DNA of 6,798 nt from Bacillota bacterium (lineage in GTDB: Bacteria; Bacillota; Clostridia; Oscillospirales; Ruminococcaceae), in contig JAKPGH010000271.1 in assembly GCA_029550985.1 (NCBI GenBank), positions 1 through 6,798 of the forward strand, written 5' to 3'. The notes beneath the pieces are model-generated. The model worked only from the letters and a program-made list of their open reading frames with translations, searched no databases and was not told the DNA's origin. This document shows positions 1-6,048 of the stretch, in pieces. The stretch's first letter is position 1. The number at the start of each line of letters is the position of its first letter. A program made the position numbers and the translations under genes.

Positions 1-516
1 GGATAGCCCCTGCTCTTCCAAACGGGAGGCCAGGGCGGACAAGTCAATGGCGTCGGGCGCCACCGCCTGCCATTTCATCGCCTGTGGGTTTTGCGAAGTA
101 AACAGCACCTGGCCGCTTTTGTCTTTGATGTCCACCATCACCGCGTTGAGGGGGCTGCCCTTGATTTCCTCCAAAAAAGAATTCAACGCGGCGTTATCCT
201 TCAGCAGAGCGGCGGGCAGATATACCGCCCGAAATTGTTCCGGAACAGCGGGTTCCGGTTCTGGGGGTGGCGCCTCTTCTTCCGGCTCTTCCGGAATGCT
301 TGCTTCGGGAACCTGCGGCGGCGGAGAGGCTTGGGACGAGGCTTGCGTTCGGTTCATAATGGCGTTGTAAATCGGGGCATAACTGGCAAAGCCCAAATAG
401 CCCAAACCAAGAACTCCCAGCACCACCAGGGCCACAAACACAGGATGAGGCCGGGCTTTGACGGGGCCGGTGTACTTGGTTCGCTTGATTTTATATGGCT
501 TATATGGCCGAGACAA
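1..516 (-). CDS. Membrane-anchored putative glycoside hydrolase, DUF4015 family (C-terminus beyond window)
   Basis: Only the first 172 codons are present; the frame is open to the left edge. Residues 1-25 are basic and cytoplasmic (many K/R), residues 26-46 form one transmembrane helix, and residues 60-94 are a Pro/Glu-rich spacer. From residue 95 a folded domain begins (FRAVYLPAALL, then LNAVMVDIKDKSGQVLF at about 123-139). This resembles the first strands of the DUF4015 putative glycosyl hydrolase TIM barrel, in which an 'LNAVVIDVKDDSG' strand is typical. It is probably an exported, membrane-tethered enzyme facing the wall. The start is TTG at 516: a full GGAGGTGA lies 7 nt upstream (GGAGG to TTG), and no ATG precedes the membrane helix. 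It begins 41 nt after rnfA and is probably the last known gene of the rnf-like operon. Substrate and catalytic residues cannot be judged because the barrel is truncated. Confidence 0.8.
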   Translation of the reverse strand, partial: MSRPYKPYKIKRTKYTGPVKARPHPVFVALVVLGVLGLGYLGFASYAPIYNAIMNRTQASSQASPPPQVPEASIPEEPEEEAPPPEPEPAVPEQFRAVYLPAALLKDNAALNSFLEEIKGSPLNAVMVDIKDKSGQVLFTSQNPQAMKWQAVAPDAIDLSALASRLEEQGLS

Positions 517-520
517 GACG

Positions 521-528
521 TCACCTCC
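521..528 (-). promoter_or_regulatory. Ribosome binding site that fixes the TTG start of the DUF4015 gene
   Basis: The minus strand reads GGAGGTGA here, near-perfect complementarity to the 16S 3' end. It lies 7 nt (measured from GGAGG) before TTG at 516. The next in-frame ATG is codon 54, after the membrane helix, so TTG is the only sensible start. Confidence 0.75.
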
Positions 529-557
529 AGTAAAGATGATGCCAGGGTATGCAGTCG

Positions 558-1160
558 TCAGGTAGGCAGGTTGTGGCCAATGAGTCCGTACAAGGCCAGG
601 GACAACAGACCCAGATAAATCAGCAGAATGGGAAGCCCCCGGAAGGCGCGGGGCACGGCGCTGATGGCCAGCCGTTTGCGAGCGTAATAGATCACAAAAA
701 TGGCAACGGTGTAGCCCAACGCGGAACCCACGGCGTACCCCAAAGTCTGGGTCAGCAGAAAATTCTGGGACGCGGAGAGGAAAAACACCGCAAACAAAGC
801 GCTGTTAAAGGTGGCGACGGGCAAAGTCCTGCGAATCACAGCGGCCAGCTCTTCCCTTTTCAGGTACTTGCGGCTGAGATATTGGGTCAGAAGGCAGACG
901 GCCAAAACCCCTGCCAGATACATCGGCGGCCGGATAATCATCACATAAGAGCGGCCCCGCAGCAGATAGTTGGTGAGGGAAATGGGCCAGGCGCTCCAAA
1001 AGATCACCCAGCCAAAGACTCCGCCCATCAAAAGGCCCTCCCGGGGGTTTTTGATGAAGGCGGCTTCGTTGTCCATCCCAAGGCCGCGGGCAAACACCGC
1101 GTTTTCCACCGCAAGAGCCGTAATGGCGGTGGAGATAAAAAGCAGGAAGGAATTTTCCAT
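558..1160 (-). CDS. rnfA: RnfA-like integral membrane subunit lacking both cluster cysteines
   Basis: A 200-residue protein with about six hydrophobic helices, the normal length of RnfA/NqrE. The C-terminal stretch RLAISAVPRAFRGLPI (163-178) matches the typical RnfA 'RLELADVPKPFRGFPI', which separates it from RnfE. In Rnf and Na+-NQR, RnfA/NqrE and RnfE/NqrD each give two Cys to an intramembrane [2Fe-2S] cluster (LGICPF and TNC motifs). Here the first motif reads LGMDNE (Asp30 for Cys; codon 1073-1071 is GAC) and the second reads TFNSAL (Ser120 for Cys; codon 803-801 is AGC). The only Cys is Cys89 in a different helix. The start is ATG at 1160, because GGAG lies 6 nt upstream and MENSFLLFIS aligns with normal RnfA N-termini; an in-frame TTG at 1172 overlaps that GGAG. 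It lies 65 nt downstream of rnfE. Membership in the family is confident; function as a redox subunit is doubtful. Confidence 0.88.
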   Translation of the reverse strand: MENSFLLFISTAITALAVENAVFARGLGMDNEAAFIKNPREGLLMGGVFGWVIFWSAWPISLTNYLLRGRSYVMIIRPPMYLAGVLAVCLLTQYLSRKYLKREELAAVIRRTLPVATFNSALFAVFFLSASQNFLLTQTLGYAVGSALGYTVAIFVIYYARKRLAISAVPRAFRGLPILLIYLGLLSLALYGLIGHNLPT

Positions 1161-1225
1161 GGCAATCTCCAAAACCGTGCGGGCGCGAATGGTAAGGAAA
1201 GTCCCACAGGTATATGTTTTTTGGT

Positions 1226-1906
1226 TTATAATTGTACGTCTTCTTCCACAACGGTAAAGCGAGCTTCCTGTAGGGCGCGTTCCCGGATGGCGAGGGCCAG
1301 CAGCTTCTTATTGAGCAGGTTGGTGGCGGCCAGCAAAAAGCCCACCAGAATAAAGCCAAAAAAGGGCACCAAAACGCCCGGCAGCTGCACGGGAGCCGGA
1401 ACCGGAACTCCCCAAAGGGTTCCGCTGCCCCAGTATTCCCGGAAGAGAGAGAGCAAAAACACGATGGCCGAAAAGCCAAAAACGTTGGAAATGGCTTTTC
1501 GCAGTACCGGCAAAGGCTTTGCTTTGTCCTCCAGAGCCCGGGTTTGGGTTAACGTCAACCCGTTGACCGCCATCAGGTAGATGTATATGCCCAAGGAGTC
1601 CACGATGGCGGGATACAGAACCATCAGCAACAGCCGCATGACCACCATCAAAAGGGTGGACGCCGTCACAATCACCGGCAGGCGGTACCGGCGGGGGCAG
1701 TAGTAGCTTGCCAACAGGGCGACCCCCGTACTTCCCATATGCACTGCCAAAAGCTCCAGGGAAAGGGTGGCGGCGGCCCGCAGGCTCACCGAGGCGGCAA
1801 TCAAAAAGGGCAGGCAAAGGCCAATCATCACCGCCGGGCTGTGGGCAAACAAAGCGGCAATCAGCTTAGACTTTTTTCGGTACCTTCGCACCTTCGAGAG
1901 TTTCAA
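1226..1906 (-). CDS. rnfE: RnfE-like integral membrane subunit with one of two cluster cysteines lost
   Basis: A 226-residue protein with about six membrane helices. It has RnfE signatures: LFREYWGSGTLWGVPV in the second half corresponds to the usual 'REILGSGTIFGFPV', and LGIYIYLMAVN to 'LGIFIPLIVVN'. The first cluster Cys is kept (IGLCLPF, Cys31). The second, normally in 'VVNC', is Gly116 (AVNGLTL; codon 1561-1559 is GGG). A further Cys70 sits in a loop motif (YYCPRRYR) and is not at a known ligand position. The start is TTG at 1906, with GGAGG 7 nt upstream; the N-terminus is basic (KVRRYRKKSK). The gene overlaps the end of rnfD by 41 nt, so there is no room for rnfG, which normally lies between D and E. 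The C-terminus (about 200-226) is a soluble charged tail, longer than usual for RnfE. Confidence 0.88.
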   Translation of the reverse strand: MKLSKVRRYRKKSKLIAALFAHSPAVMIGLCLPFLIAASVSLRAAATLSLELLAVHMGSTGVALLASYYCPRRYRLPVIVTASTLLMVVMRLLLMVLYPAIVDSLGIYIYLMAVNGLTLTQTRALEDKAKPLPVLRKAISNVFGFSAIVFLLSLFREYWGSGTLWGVPVPAPVQLPGVLVPFFGFILVGFLLAATNLLNKKLLALAIRERALQEARFTVVEEDVQL

Positions 1907-2870
1907 GTTTTCTCCTCCTAATCATGCGGGCAACATATTCCCCCGCCATGTCAAATCCCCAGACGGCGGCGTTCATCACCAGCAGGGCAAAGGTGATGCC
2001 CTCCTCCATGTTGCCAAAGTGGCGGAACAGCATCACCATCACACCTGACGTGATAGCAAAGGCCACCTTGGACATTTCCCGCTTGGGGGTGGTCACCGGG
2101 TCCCCCAGCAAAAAGATGCCGCCAAACAGCAGCAGCCCGGAAGCCAGCTCGTAAACCACCGAGGCAAGGCCGCCGGCGGCGCTGCGGGGAAAGGCAAAGG
2201 CCAGCACCCCAACGGTGGCGAAGAAGCTTAAAGGCATGGACCACCGTATCGTTCCCCGGGAAACCAGGTATATCAGACAGGCAACGAGCACTAGAATATT
2301 AGTGGCGCCCATGGGGCCGGGGTACTTCCCCAGCAGGATGGACATGGAGTCGTAGTTGGGCGTTCCCCCCAACCGCAGCACAAAGGCGGGGGAGGAAGTT
2401 AAGGGGAATTCGATGGATCCCCACAGCGGCAGCTTTAAATCGGCGGGAGGATAGGTAAACAGCGCGTCTCCAAAGCAGATGGCGGCAAAGGAAAAACCCG
2501 CCGCCGCCGGATTAAAGACATTGTGCCCCACGCCGCCAAAGGGAGCCTTGGCCACCACAATGGCAAAAATCCCCGCCACCGCCACAATGCGGTAATCCAC
2601 CGAGGCTGGCATCATCAACGGCAAAATCATGCCGGTGACAATGGCGGAATAATCCGAAAGGTTATATCGCCTGCGGGCAATGACGGTGCACAGAACATCG
2701 CAGAGCAGGCAGATGGCCACCGAGCCAAGGCCCATCACCAGGGGGCGGGGGCCGTGGTAGTAATAGGCCATGGCGTACAAAAAGCTCAGGGCGGCGATGG
2801 CGTCCGCCATCACTCCCCTTGTGGTTTGGCTGTTTCGTATATGAGGAGCGGGATACTGCTTAAGTTGCAT
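1866..2870 (-). CDS. rnfD: RnfD-like integral membrane subunit
   Basis: A 334-residue membrane protein of the RnfD/NqrB family. Family marks: APHIRNSQTTRGVM near the N-terminus (8-21, compare 'SPHIR...STRSIM'), LSDYSAIVTGMILPLMMP (71-88), FGGVGHNVFNPAAAGFSF (111-128), and LLLFGGIFLLGDPVTTP in the last third. RnfD normally carries FMN bound covalently through phosphate to a Thr in an S-[GA]-A-T-type motif. At the corresponding place this protein reads FPLTSSPAF (155-163), with no clear SGAT/SAT; Ser160 or Thr158 would be the only candidates. The start is ATG at 2870 with GGAGG 4 nt upstream, and the family N-terminus begins at this residue; upstream in-frame sequence is rnfC read out of frame. 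It starts 37 nt after the rnfC stop and overlaps rnfE at its 3' end. Confidence 0.9.
   Translation of the reverse strand: MQLKQYPAPHIRNSQTTRGVMADAIAALSFLYAMAYYYHGPRPLVMGLGSVAICLLCDVLCTVIARRRYNLSDYSAIVTGMILPLMMPASVDYRIVAVAGIFAIVVAKAPFGGVGHNVFNPAAAGFSFAAICFGDALFTYPPADLKLPLWGSIEFPLTSSPAFVLRLGGTPNYDSMSILLGKYPGPMGATNILVLVACLIYLVSRGTIRWSMPLSFFATVGVLAFAFPRSAAGGLASVVYELASGLLLFGGIFLLGDPVTTPKREMSKVAFAITSGVMVMLFRHFGNMEEGITFALLVMNAAVWGFDMAGEYVARMIRRRKLETLEGAKVPKKV
1914..1918 (-). promoter_or_regulatory. Ribosome binding site supporting the TTG start of rnfE inside rnfD
   Basis: The minus strand has AGGAGGAGA at 1919-1911, with GGAGG placed 7 nt before TTG at 1906. It lies within the last codons of rnfD, which implies translational coupling of D and E. 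Confidence 0.7.
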
Positions 2871-2907
2871 ACATCCTCCATTCGGGTTATTCCATACAAG
2901 GCAAAGA

Positions 2908-4080
2908 TTATTGGGCGTTGGGCAAATCTTTGAGCAGGTCGTCCTCCGGGGACTGCCGGGCTTCTTTGGGACGGGGACTTTGCTTTGGAGCGGGTTTTCC
3001 TTGTTCCGGCTTGGAAGAATTCGTTGCCGGCTCGCTTTCCTCCTGGGTGTCCGCAGAATCCCCCAAAACGTAGGCCTTGGCTTTGGCCACCGAGGAGGAT
3101 ACCTCCAGCTTGGAGGGACAGATATAGCTGCAGGTGCCGCAGCCAATGCAAAGCTGCGGGTCGAAGAGGGAAAACCCCTTATAGTAGTGGGTCTGCACAA
3201 ACCGGTGGATATACATGGGGTTGAGGCCCGAGGGGCAAACCTGTTCGCACCGGCCGCAGCCGATGCAGTTGTAGTGGGCGTCCCGCTGATTTTCCCGGAA
3301 GGCTAAAATCGCCCGGGTGGTGTGGGTGACCAGCGTATTTTCGGTGTCCATGATGGAAACGCCGGTCATGGAACCGCCGCAAACCACGCGGGTGGGCTGC
3401 TGGGAAAGGCCGCAGCGCTCCAACACCTGCATGACGGTCATGCCCAGGGATACTTCCAAATTCATGGGGCTGGACACACAGTTGCCCGCCACCGTCAAAA
3501 ACACGGTGCTTTGCTGCTTCTGCTGATAAACCGCCCGGGCCAGGTGGATGAGGGCCCCCACCCCCACCACCAGACGGGGGGTGTCCCCCAGGTGGCTCAG
3601 CCGCCGCTCCTGGGAAGCCGGGTATCCGCCTCTCACCCGCATCACTTTGATTTTTTGAATGGTGCGGGGAATACGGGTCTCCAGGTCGGTGATCATCTTA
3701 TAGACCATAATGCTTTTTTCCTGGCAGCCGGCCACGGTGCAGCAAAGGTCCAGGCCGTCGGCCACCTCCTCCCCCATTTGCAGGAGAGGCGCAATCCGGC
3801 TGGAAACATAGGGCTCGTCGTCCAACGCGTCGGCGATGACGATTTTGGCCTTGCCCTGGCACTTCTTTAATTTGCGGTACAGAAGCTTGCCATCCCGCTC
3901 GTCCACAATCCGGGCCAGGCGGGCAATCTCGATGATGGCCTCCTGCTTGGACTGTACGGTAAGCTTTTTCAAATCCAGCTTGAGGGAATCGGTCTGAGGA
4001 TGGACAAAGCGGAGAATGGGCTTGGAAAATGCGGGTTCTTTGTGCTGGCTCAGCACAATTCCCTTGGAAAACATCGGCAT
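2908..4080 (-). CDS. rnfC: RnfC-like ferredoxin-type subunit, shortened and missing the NADH/FMN loop
   Basis: A 390-residue soluble protein, shorter than the roughly 440 or more usual for clostridial RnfC. Residues 9-23 (VLSQHKEPAFSKPIL) match the start of the RnfC N-terminal barrel ('PLSQHIGAPAKPIV'), but the rest of that barrel is missing. At 47-73 the sequence aligns with the Complex I 51-kDa-like nucleotide site, but 'GIVGxGGATFPT' has become RIVDERDGKLLYR (57-69), so the Gly-rich loop is gone. DDEPYVSSR (87-95) matches the usual 'ECEPYLTAD'. SLBB-like and GGSMTGV (235-241) segments follow. Two complete [4Fe-4S] motifs are present: CIGCGRCEQVCP (272-283) and CIGCGTCSYICP (311-322). The last 50 or so residues are a Pro/Lys/Glu-rich tail. 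The start is ATG at 4080, with GGAAG 8 nt upstream. It is the first gene of the operon. It probably passes electrons through its clusters to or from a partner other than NADH. Confidence 0.87.
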   Translation of the reverse strand: MPMFSKGIVLSQHKEPAFSKPILRFVHPQTDSLKLDLKKLTVQSKQEAIIEIARLARIVDERDGKLLYRKLKKCQGKAKIVIADALDDEPYVSSRIAPLLQMGEEVADGLDLCCTVAGCQEKSIMVYKMITDLETRIPRTIQKIKVMRVRGGYPASQERRLSHLGDTPRLVVGVGALIHLARAVYQQKQQSTVFLTVAGNCVSSPMNLEVSLGMTVMQVLERCGLSQQPTRVVCGGSMTGVSIMDTENTLVTHTTRAILAFRENQRDAHYNCIGCGRCEQVCPSGLNPMYIHRFVQTHYYKGFSLFDPQLCIGCGTCSYICPSKLEVSSSVAKAKAYVLGDSADTQEESEPATNSSKPEQGKPAPKQSPRPKEARQSPEDDLLKDLPNAQ

Positions 4081-4137
4081 GGTTTCGTCTTCCTTTTTAC
4101 AGATTGCTGGAAGGTTACCCAAAGCGCCCCGAATCAA

Positions 4138-4166
4138 AATGTAGGCGGAGGCGTCTCTAATCCCAA
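4138..4166 (-). promoter_or_regulatory. Candidate sigma-A promoter of the rnf-like operon
   Basis: On the minus strand TTGGGA (4166-4161) and TACATT (4143-4138) are separated by exactly 17 nt, each matching the consensus at four of six positions. Initiation would give a leader of about 50 nt before the rnfC ATG. It lies in the 112-nt gap shared with the divergent mecA-like gene. I found no convincing promoter for mecA in the same gap. Confidence 0.35.
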
Positions 4167-4192
4167 GCGCAGGGCTGGAAGGAGGGTGGGAG

Positions 4193-4768
4193 ATGGAATT
4201 TTTCCTGGTAGATTCCGACAAGCTCAAAGTATCTCTAACCCGCAAGGACCTTGAAGAAATGGGCATCCGTTACGAGAGCATTGACTATTCCGACGAAAAC
4301 ACCCGCAAAGCTTTGGTGTCCCTGTTAGAAAAAGGGCGCGCTCAGACAGGGTTCAACCCCCGGCGCGCCAAGTTATACATAGAGGTGTTCCCCAGTCAGG
4401 ACGGGGGCTGTGTCATCTATTACACCCGCTTACAGGGGGGAGAGGTGTTTGCCGCCGGGCGGTTTGTGCCGGGCCCGTCCCCGGTGGTGTTTGCCTTTGA
4501 CAGCACCGAAGCCCTGATTCAGGCTTGCAGCGGGGCCAAGCGGCGGTATATCCACCGGATTCTCCGCAGCAGCCTCTATCTGCTGGAACAACAGTACCGG
4601 CTGGTCATCTGGCCTTTGGACTATTCCGACCATGGCAGCGTCCTGTATTTTTCGGAATACGGAAGGCCTGTAGGGGAAGGGGCCGTTCTGGCAGCCTTTA
4701 CCGAAGAACACGGCAAACTTCTCATCTGCCAGAACGCCATCGAAACGCTGGCAGAACTGGAGGGTTAA
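4193..4768 (+). CDS. mecA: MecA-family adaptor protein (ClpC adaptor)
   Basis: A 191-residue soluble protein resembling MecA/YpbH adaptors, which bring substrates to the ClpCP protease. The N-terminal part (1-80) has the family pattern: substrate-domain opening LKVSLTRKDLEEMGI (compare 'IxDIEDRGF'), then a charged helix and YIEVFPSQDGGCVIYYTRL (67-85, like MecA 'IEVYPTRDGGCEIYFT'). The C-terminal ClpC-binding domain (about 95-191) shows VVFAFDSTEALIQAC, then YFSEYGRPVGEGAVLAAFTEEHGK, which recalls the 'LSEYG...HGK.I...A.E.L' end of MecA. The acidic linker between domains is very short, so the protein is shorter than B. subtilis MecA (about 218). The start is ATG at 4193, with AAGGAGG 7 nt upstream. 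It diverges from the rnf-like operon and converges with rpe. I see no obvious intrinsic terminator in the 44-nt gap to rpe. Confidence 0.8.
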   Translation: MEFFLVDSDKLKVSLTRKDLEEMGIRYESIDYSDENTRKALVSLLEKGRAQTGFNPRRAKLYIEVFPSQDGGCVIYYTRLQGGEVFAAGRFVPGPSPVVFAFDSTEALIQACSGAKRRYIHRILRSSLYLLEQQYRLVIWPLDYSDHGSVLYFSEYGRPVGEGAVLAAFTEEHGKLLICQNAIETLAELEG

Positions 4769-4812
4769 ACCCGCCTCTTATAAAAGTGCCCGATTGGGGG
4801 CGAAATAATCCA

Positions 4813-5484
4813 TCAACCTTGAGGGGAAAGAGCGCCGGCACAGCGCTCCCGCAAGTTTTTGACGGCCGCGGCGTAGTCCTTCTGCTTAAAGAGGGAGGAG
4901 CCCGCCACAAACACGTCGGCTCCCGCCCGGGCGGCGATGGGGCCGGTGATTTCGTCGATGCCGCCGTCCACTTCCAGAAGAACCGAAAGCCCTCTCCGGT
5001 CGATTTCCTCCCGTATGGCCCGCACCTTGGACATCATGTGCTCCATAAAGGCTTGTCCGCCAAAGCCGGGCTCCACCGTCATCACCAGCACCATGTCGAT
5101 TTGGTCCAGATAGGGGAACACCGCCTGAGCTTCGGTCACCGGTTTCAGCACCAGACCCGGCTTGGCGCCTCCCTGTCGGATGGTTTCAATGGTTTTTTCG
5201 ACGGGGGAATCCGACTCGATGTGAAAGGTGATGTAATCGGCCCCCGCCTGGAGAAAATCCCTGGCGTAGCGCAGAGGCTCCGAAATCATCAAATGTACGT
5301 CAAAGGGAATGGAAAGACGGGGCCGAAGGCTTTTAATCACCGGCGCGCCGAAGGAAATATTGGGGACAAAATGGCCGTCCATAACGTCCAGGTGCAGCAA
5401 GTCAGCTCCGGCAGCCTCCATGGCCAGAGATTCCTCGCCCAACCGGGAAAAATCGCAGGCCAGTACCGAAGGGGCAATCTTCAT
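4813..5484 (-). CDS. rpe: Ribulose-phosphate 3-epimerase
   Basis: A 223-residue TIM-barrel enzyme of normal length that interconverts ribulose 5-phosphate and xylulose 5-phosphate in the non-oxidative pentose phosphate pathway. The expected motifs are intact: KIAPSVLACDF (2-12, substrate Ser6), LHLDVMDGHFVPN (30-42) with metal ligand His31 and catalytic/metal Asp33, FDVHLMI (61-67) with His64, VEPGFGGQAF (137-146, flexible phosphate-proximal loop), and LEVDGGI (170-176) with catalytic Asp173. The start is ATG at 5484, with GGAGG 8 nt upstream. The frame continues upstream to a GTG at 5673, but that stretch contains the promoter and has no family similarity. In many Firmicutes rpe follows rsgA; here it stands alone with its own promoter. 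The context gives no link to the rnf-like operon. Confidence 0.96.
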   Translation of the reverse strand: MKIAPSVLACDFSRLGEESLAMEAAGADLLHLDVMDGHFVPNISFGAPVIKSLRPRLSIPFDVHLMISEPLRYARDFLQAGADYITFHIESDSPVEKTIETIRQGGAKPGLVLKPVTEAQAVFPYLDQIDMVLVMTVEPGFGGQAFMEHMMSKVRAIREEIDRRGLSVLLEVDGGIDEITGPIAARAGADVFVAGSSLFKQKDYAAAVKNLRERCAGALSPQG

Positions 5485-5547
5485 ATCCGTTTCCTCCCTG
5501 ATAACATCCGCAAAACAGCGACAGAATTGGCATAAATGCGCATCCTT

Positions 5548-5576
5548 ATTGTAAACCAACCGAGCTAAAAGGTCAA
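5548..5576 (-). promoter_or_regulatory. Sigma-A promoter of rpe
   Basis: On the minus strand TTGACC (5576-5571) and TACAAT (5553-5548) lie 17 nt apart, each five of six to consensus. The predicted leader before the rpe ATG is about 57 nt. This also argues against the longer upstream start for rpe. Confidence 0.7.
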
Positions 5577-5691
5577 CTTCTATTTGGGAGGATTCCCCTT
5601 TCCCCTGCTCCGGCAGGGCTTTTGGAGCTTCTTTGCTCTCCCGGACTTTTAAAACAAAAGTATGAATTCGCACTTTTTGGTCAAAATGATA

Positions 5692-5720
5692 TTGTGCTTT
5701 CCCGATAAAATGGGTATAAT
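5692..5720 (+). promoter_or_regulatory. Sigma-A promoter of the small acidic membrane protein gene
   Basis: A perfect TATAAT at 5715-5720 follows TTGTGC (5692-5697, three of six) with 17-nt spacing in an AT-rich stretch. Predicted leader to the ATG at 5782 is about 55 nt. The interval 5577-5691 between this and the divergent rpe promoter holds only a short GC hairpin (5603-5618) and no supportable gene. Confidence 0.6.
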
Positions 5721-5781
5721 AGGACGAGATTAGGCGTCATTTGGATAGAATTTATCAGATACAAAAGAAAGGGAAAAGGAT

Positions 5782-6012
5782 ATGAAAAAGAGTACCTTCT
5801 TGTCGTGTGTGGCACTGTTTGTAGCCGCCGTCGGTGTGGTGATTGCCCTGGCCGCATATTTTAAGAACCGCAACAGCTACCTGTACGACGATGACGACGA
5901 CTTTATGTTCGACGATCCCGACGATTTGGAATATTACTCCGCCGACCTTCCCGACGAAGAGGAAGAAGCCCCCGCCCCTAATCAGGAGGACAATCAGGAA
6001 GACAGCTTCTAA
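5782..6012 (+). CDS. Small single-pass membrane protein with acidic tail, unknown function
   Basis: A 76-residue protein that I do not recognise as a named family. Residues 1-3 are basic (MKK), residues 6-27 are a hydrophobic helix (FLSCVALFVAAVGVVIALAAYF), KNRN follows, and residues 35-76 are extremely acidic with few positive charges (DDDDD at 36-40, DEEEE at 58-62). The Cys at position 9 is too early, and its flanking residues do not make a lipobox, so it is not a lipoprotein. The orientation signal (basic residues on both sides of the helix) is weak. The reading frame is supported by a dedicated promoter, AAGGG/AAAGG ribosome binding sequence just upstream, and a terminator 37 nt after the stop. 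It is monocistronic and not obviously tied to its neighbours. Confidence 0.75.
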   Translation: MKKSTFLSCVALFVAAVGVVIALAAYFKNRNSYLYDDDDDFMFDDPDDLEYYSADLPDEEEEAPAPNQEDNQEDSF

Positions 6013-6048
6013 TTGCAGCTGATAGCTTGAAACTTAAGAGAGCATAAG

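Noticed and set aside
549..1580. A 343-codon open frame on the plus strand opposite rnfA and rnfE
   Set aside because: It is low-complexity Gln/Gly/His/Lys-rich sequence typical of the antisense of GC-rich membrane-protein genes, has no ribosome binding site, and the minus-strand genes have clear family motifs.
2871..3200. In-frame upstream extension of rnfD
   Set aside because: It overlaps rnfC in another frame; the ribosome binding site and the family N-terminus both place the start at 2870.
4081..4266. In-frame upstream extension of rnfC that could supply its missing N-terminal barrel
   Set aside because: The extra residues do not resemble the RnfC barrel, they overlap the mecA start region, and a good ribosome binding site precedes ATG 4080. 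The shortening is therefore not an artefact of start choice.
4525..5535. A 336-codon plus-strand open frame spanning the end of mecA and antisense to rpe
   Set aside because: It overlaps two well-supported genes, starts inside mecA without a ribosome binding site, and has no recognisable motif.
5603..5618. Hairpin CCCTGC-TCCG-GCAGGG in the gap between the divergent promoters, possibly a terminator or operator
   Set aside because: The 6-bp stem is short, the run after it is only CTTTT, and no gene reads into it from the left on the plus strand. It also lies upstream of the rpe transcription start, so it is not part of a leader.
5485..5673. N-terminal extension of rpe starting at GTG 5673
   Set aside because: The extension holds the strong TTGACC-17-TACAAT promoter, has no ribosome binding site at the GTG, and Rpe families begin at MKIAPSVLA, which has GGAGG in the right place.
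5657..5684. Second minus-strand promoter TTGACC-16-TACTTT upstream of rpe
   Set aside because: The -10 element matches only three of six positions, and the nearer promoter at 5548-5576 is much better.
5785..5811. Lipobox around Cys9 of the small acidic protein
   Set aside because: The Cys comes before rather than after the hydrophobic stretch, and the preceding residues FLS are not a normal lipobox.
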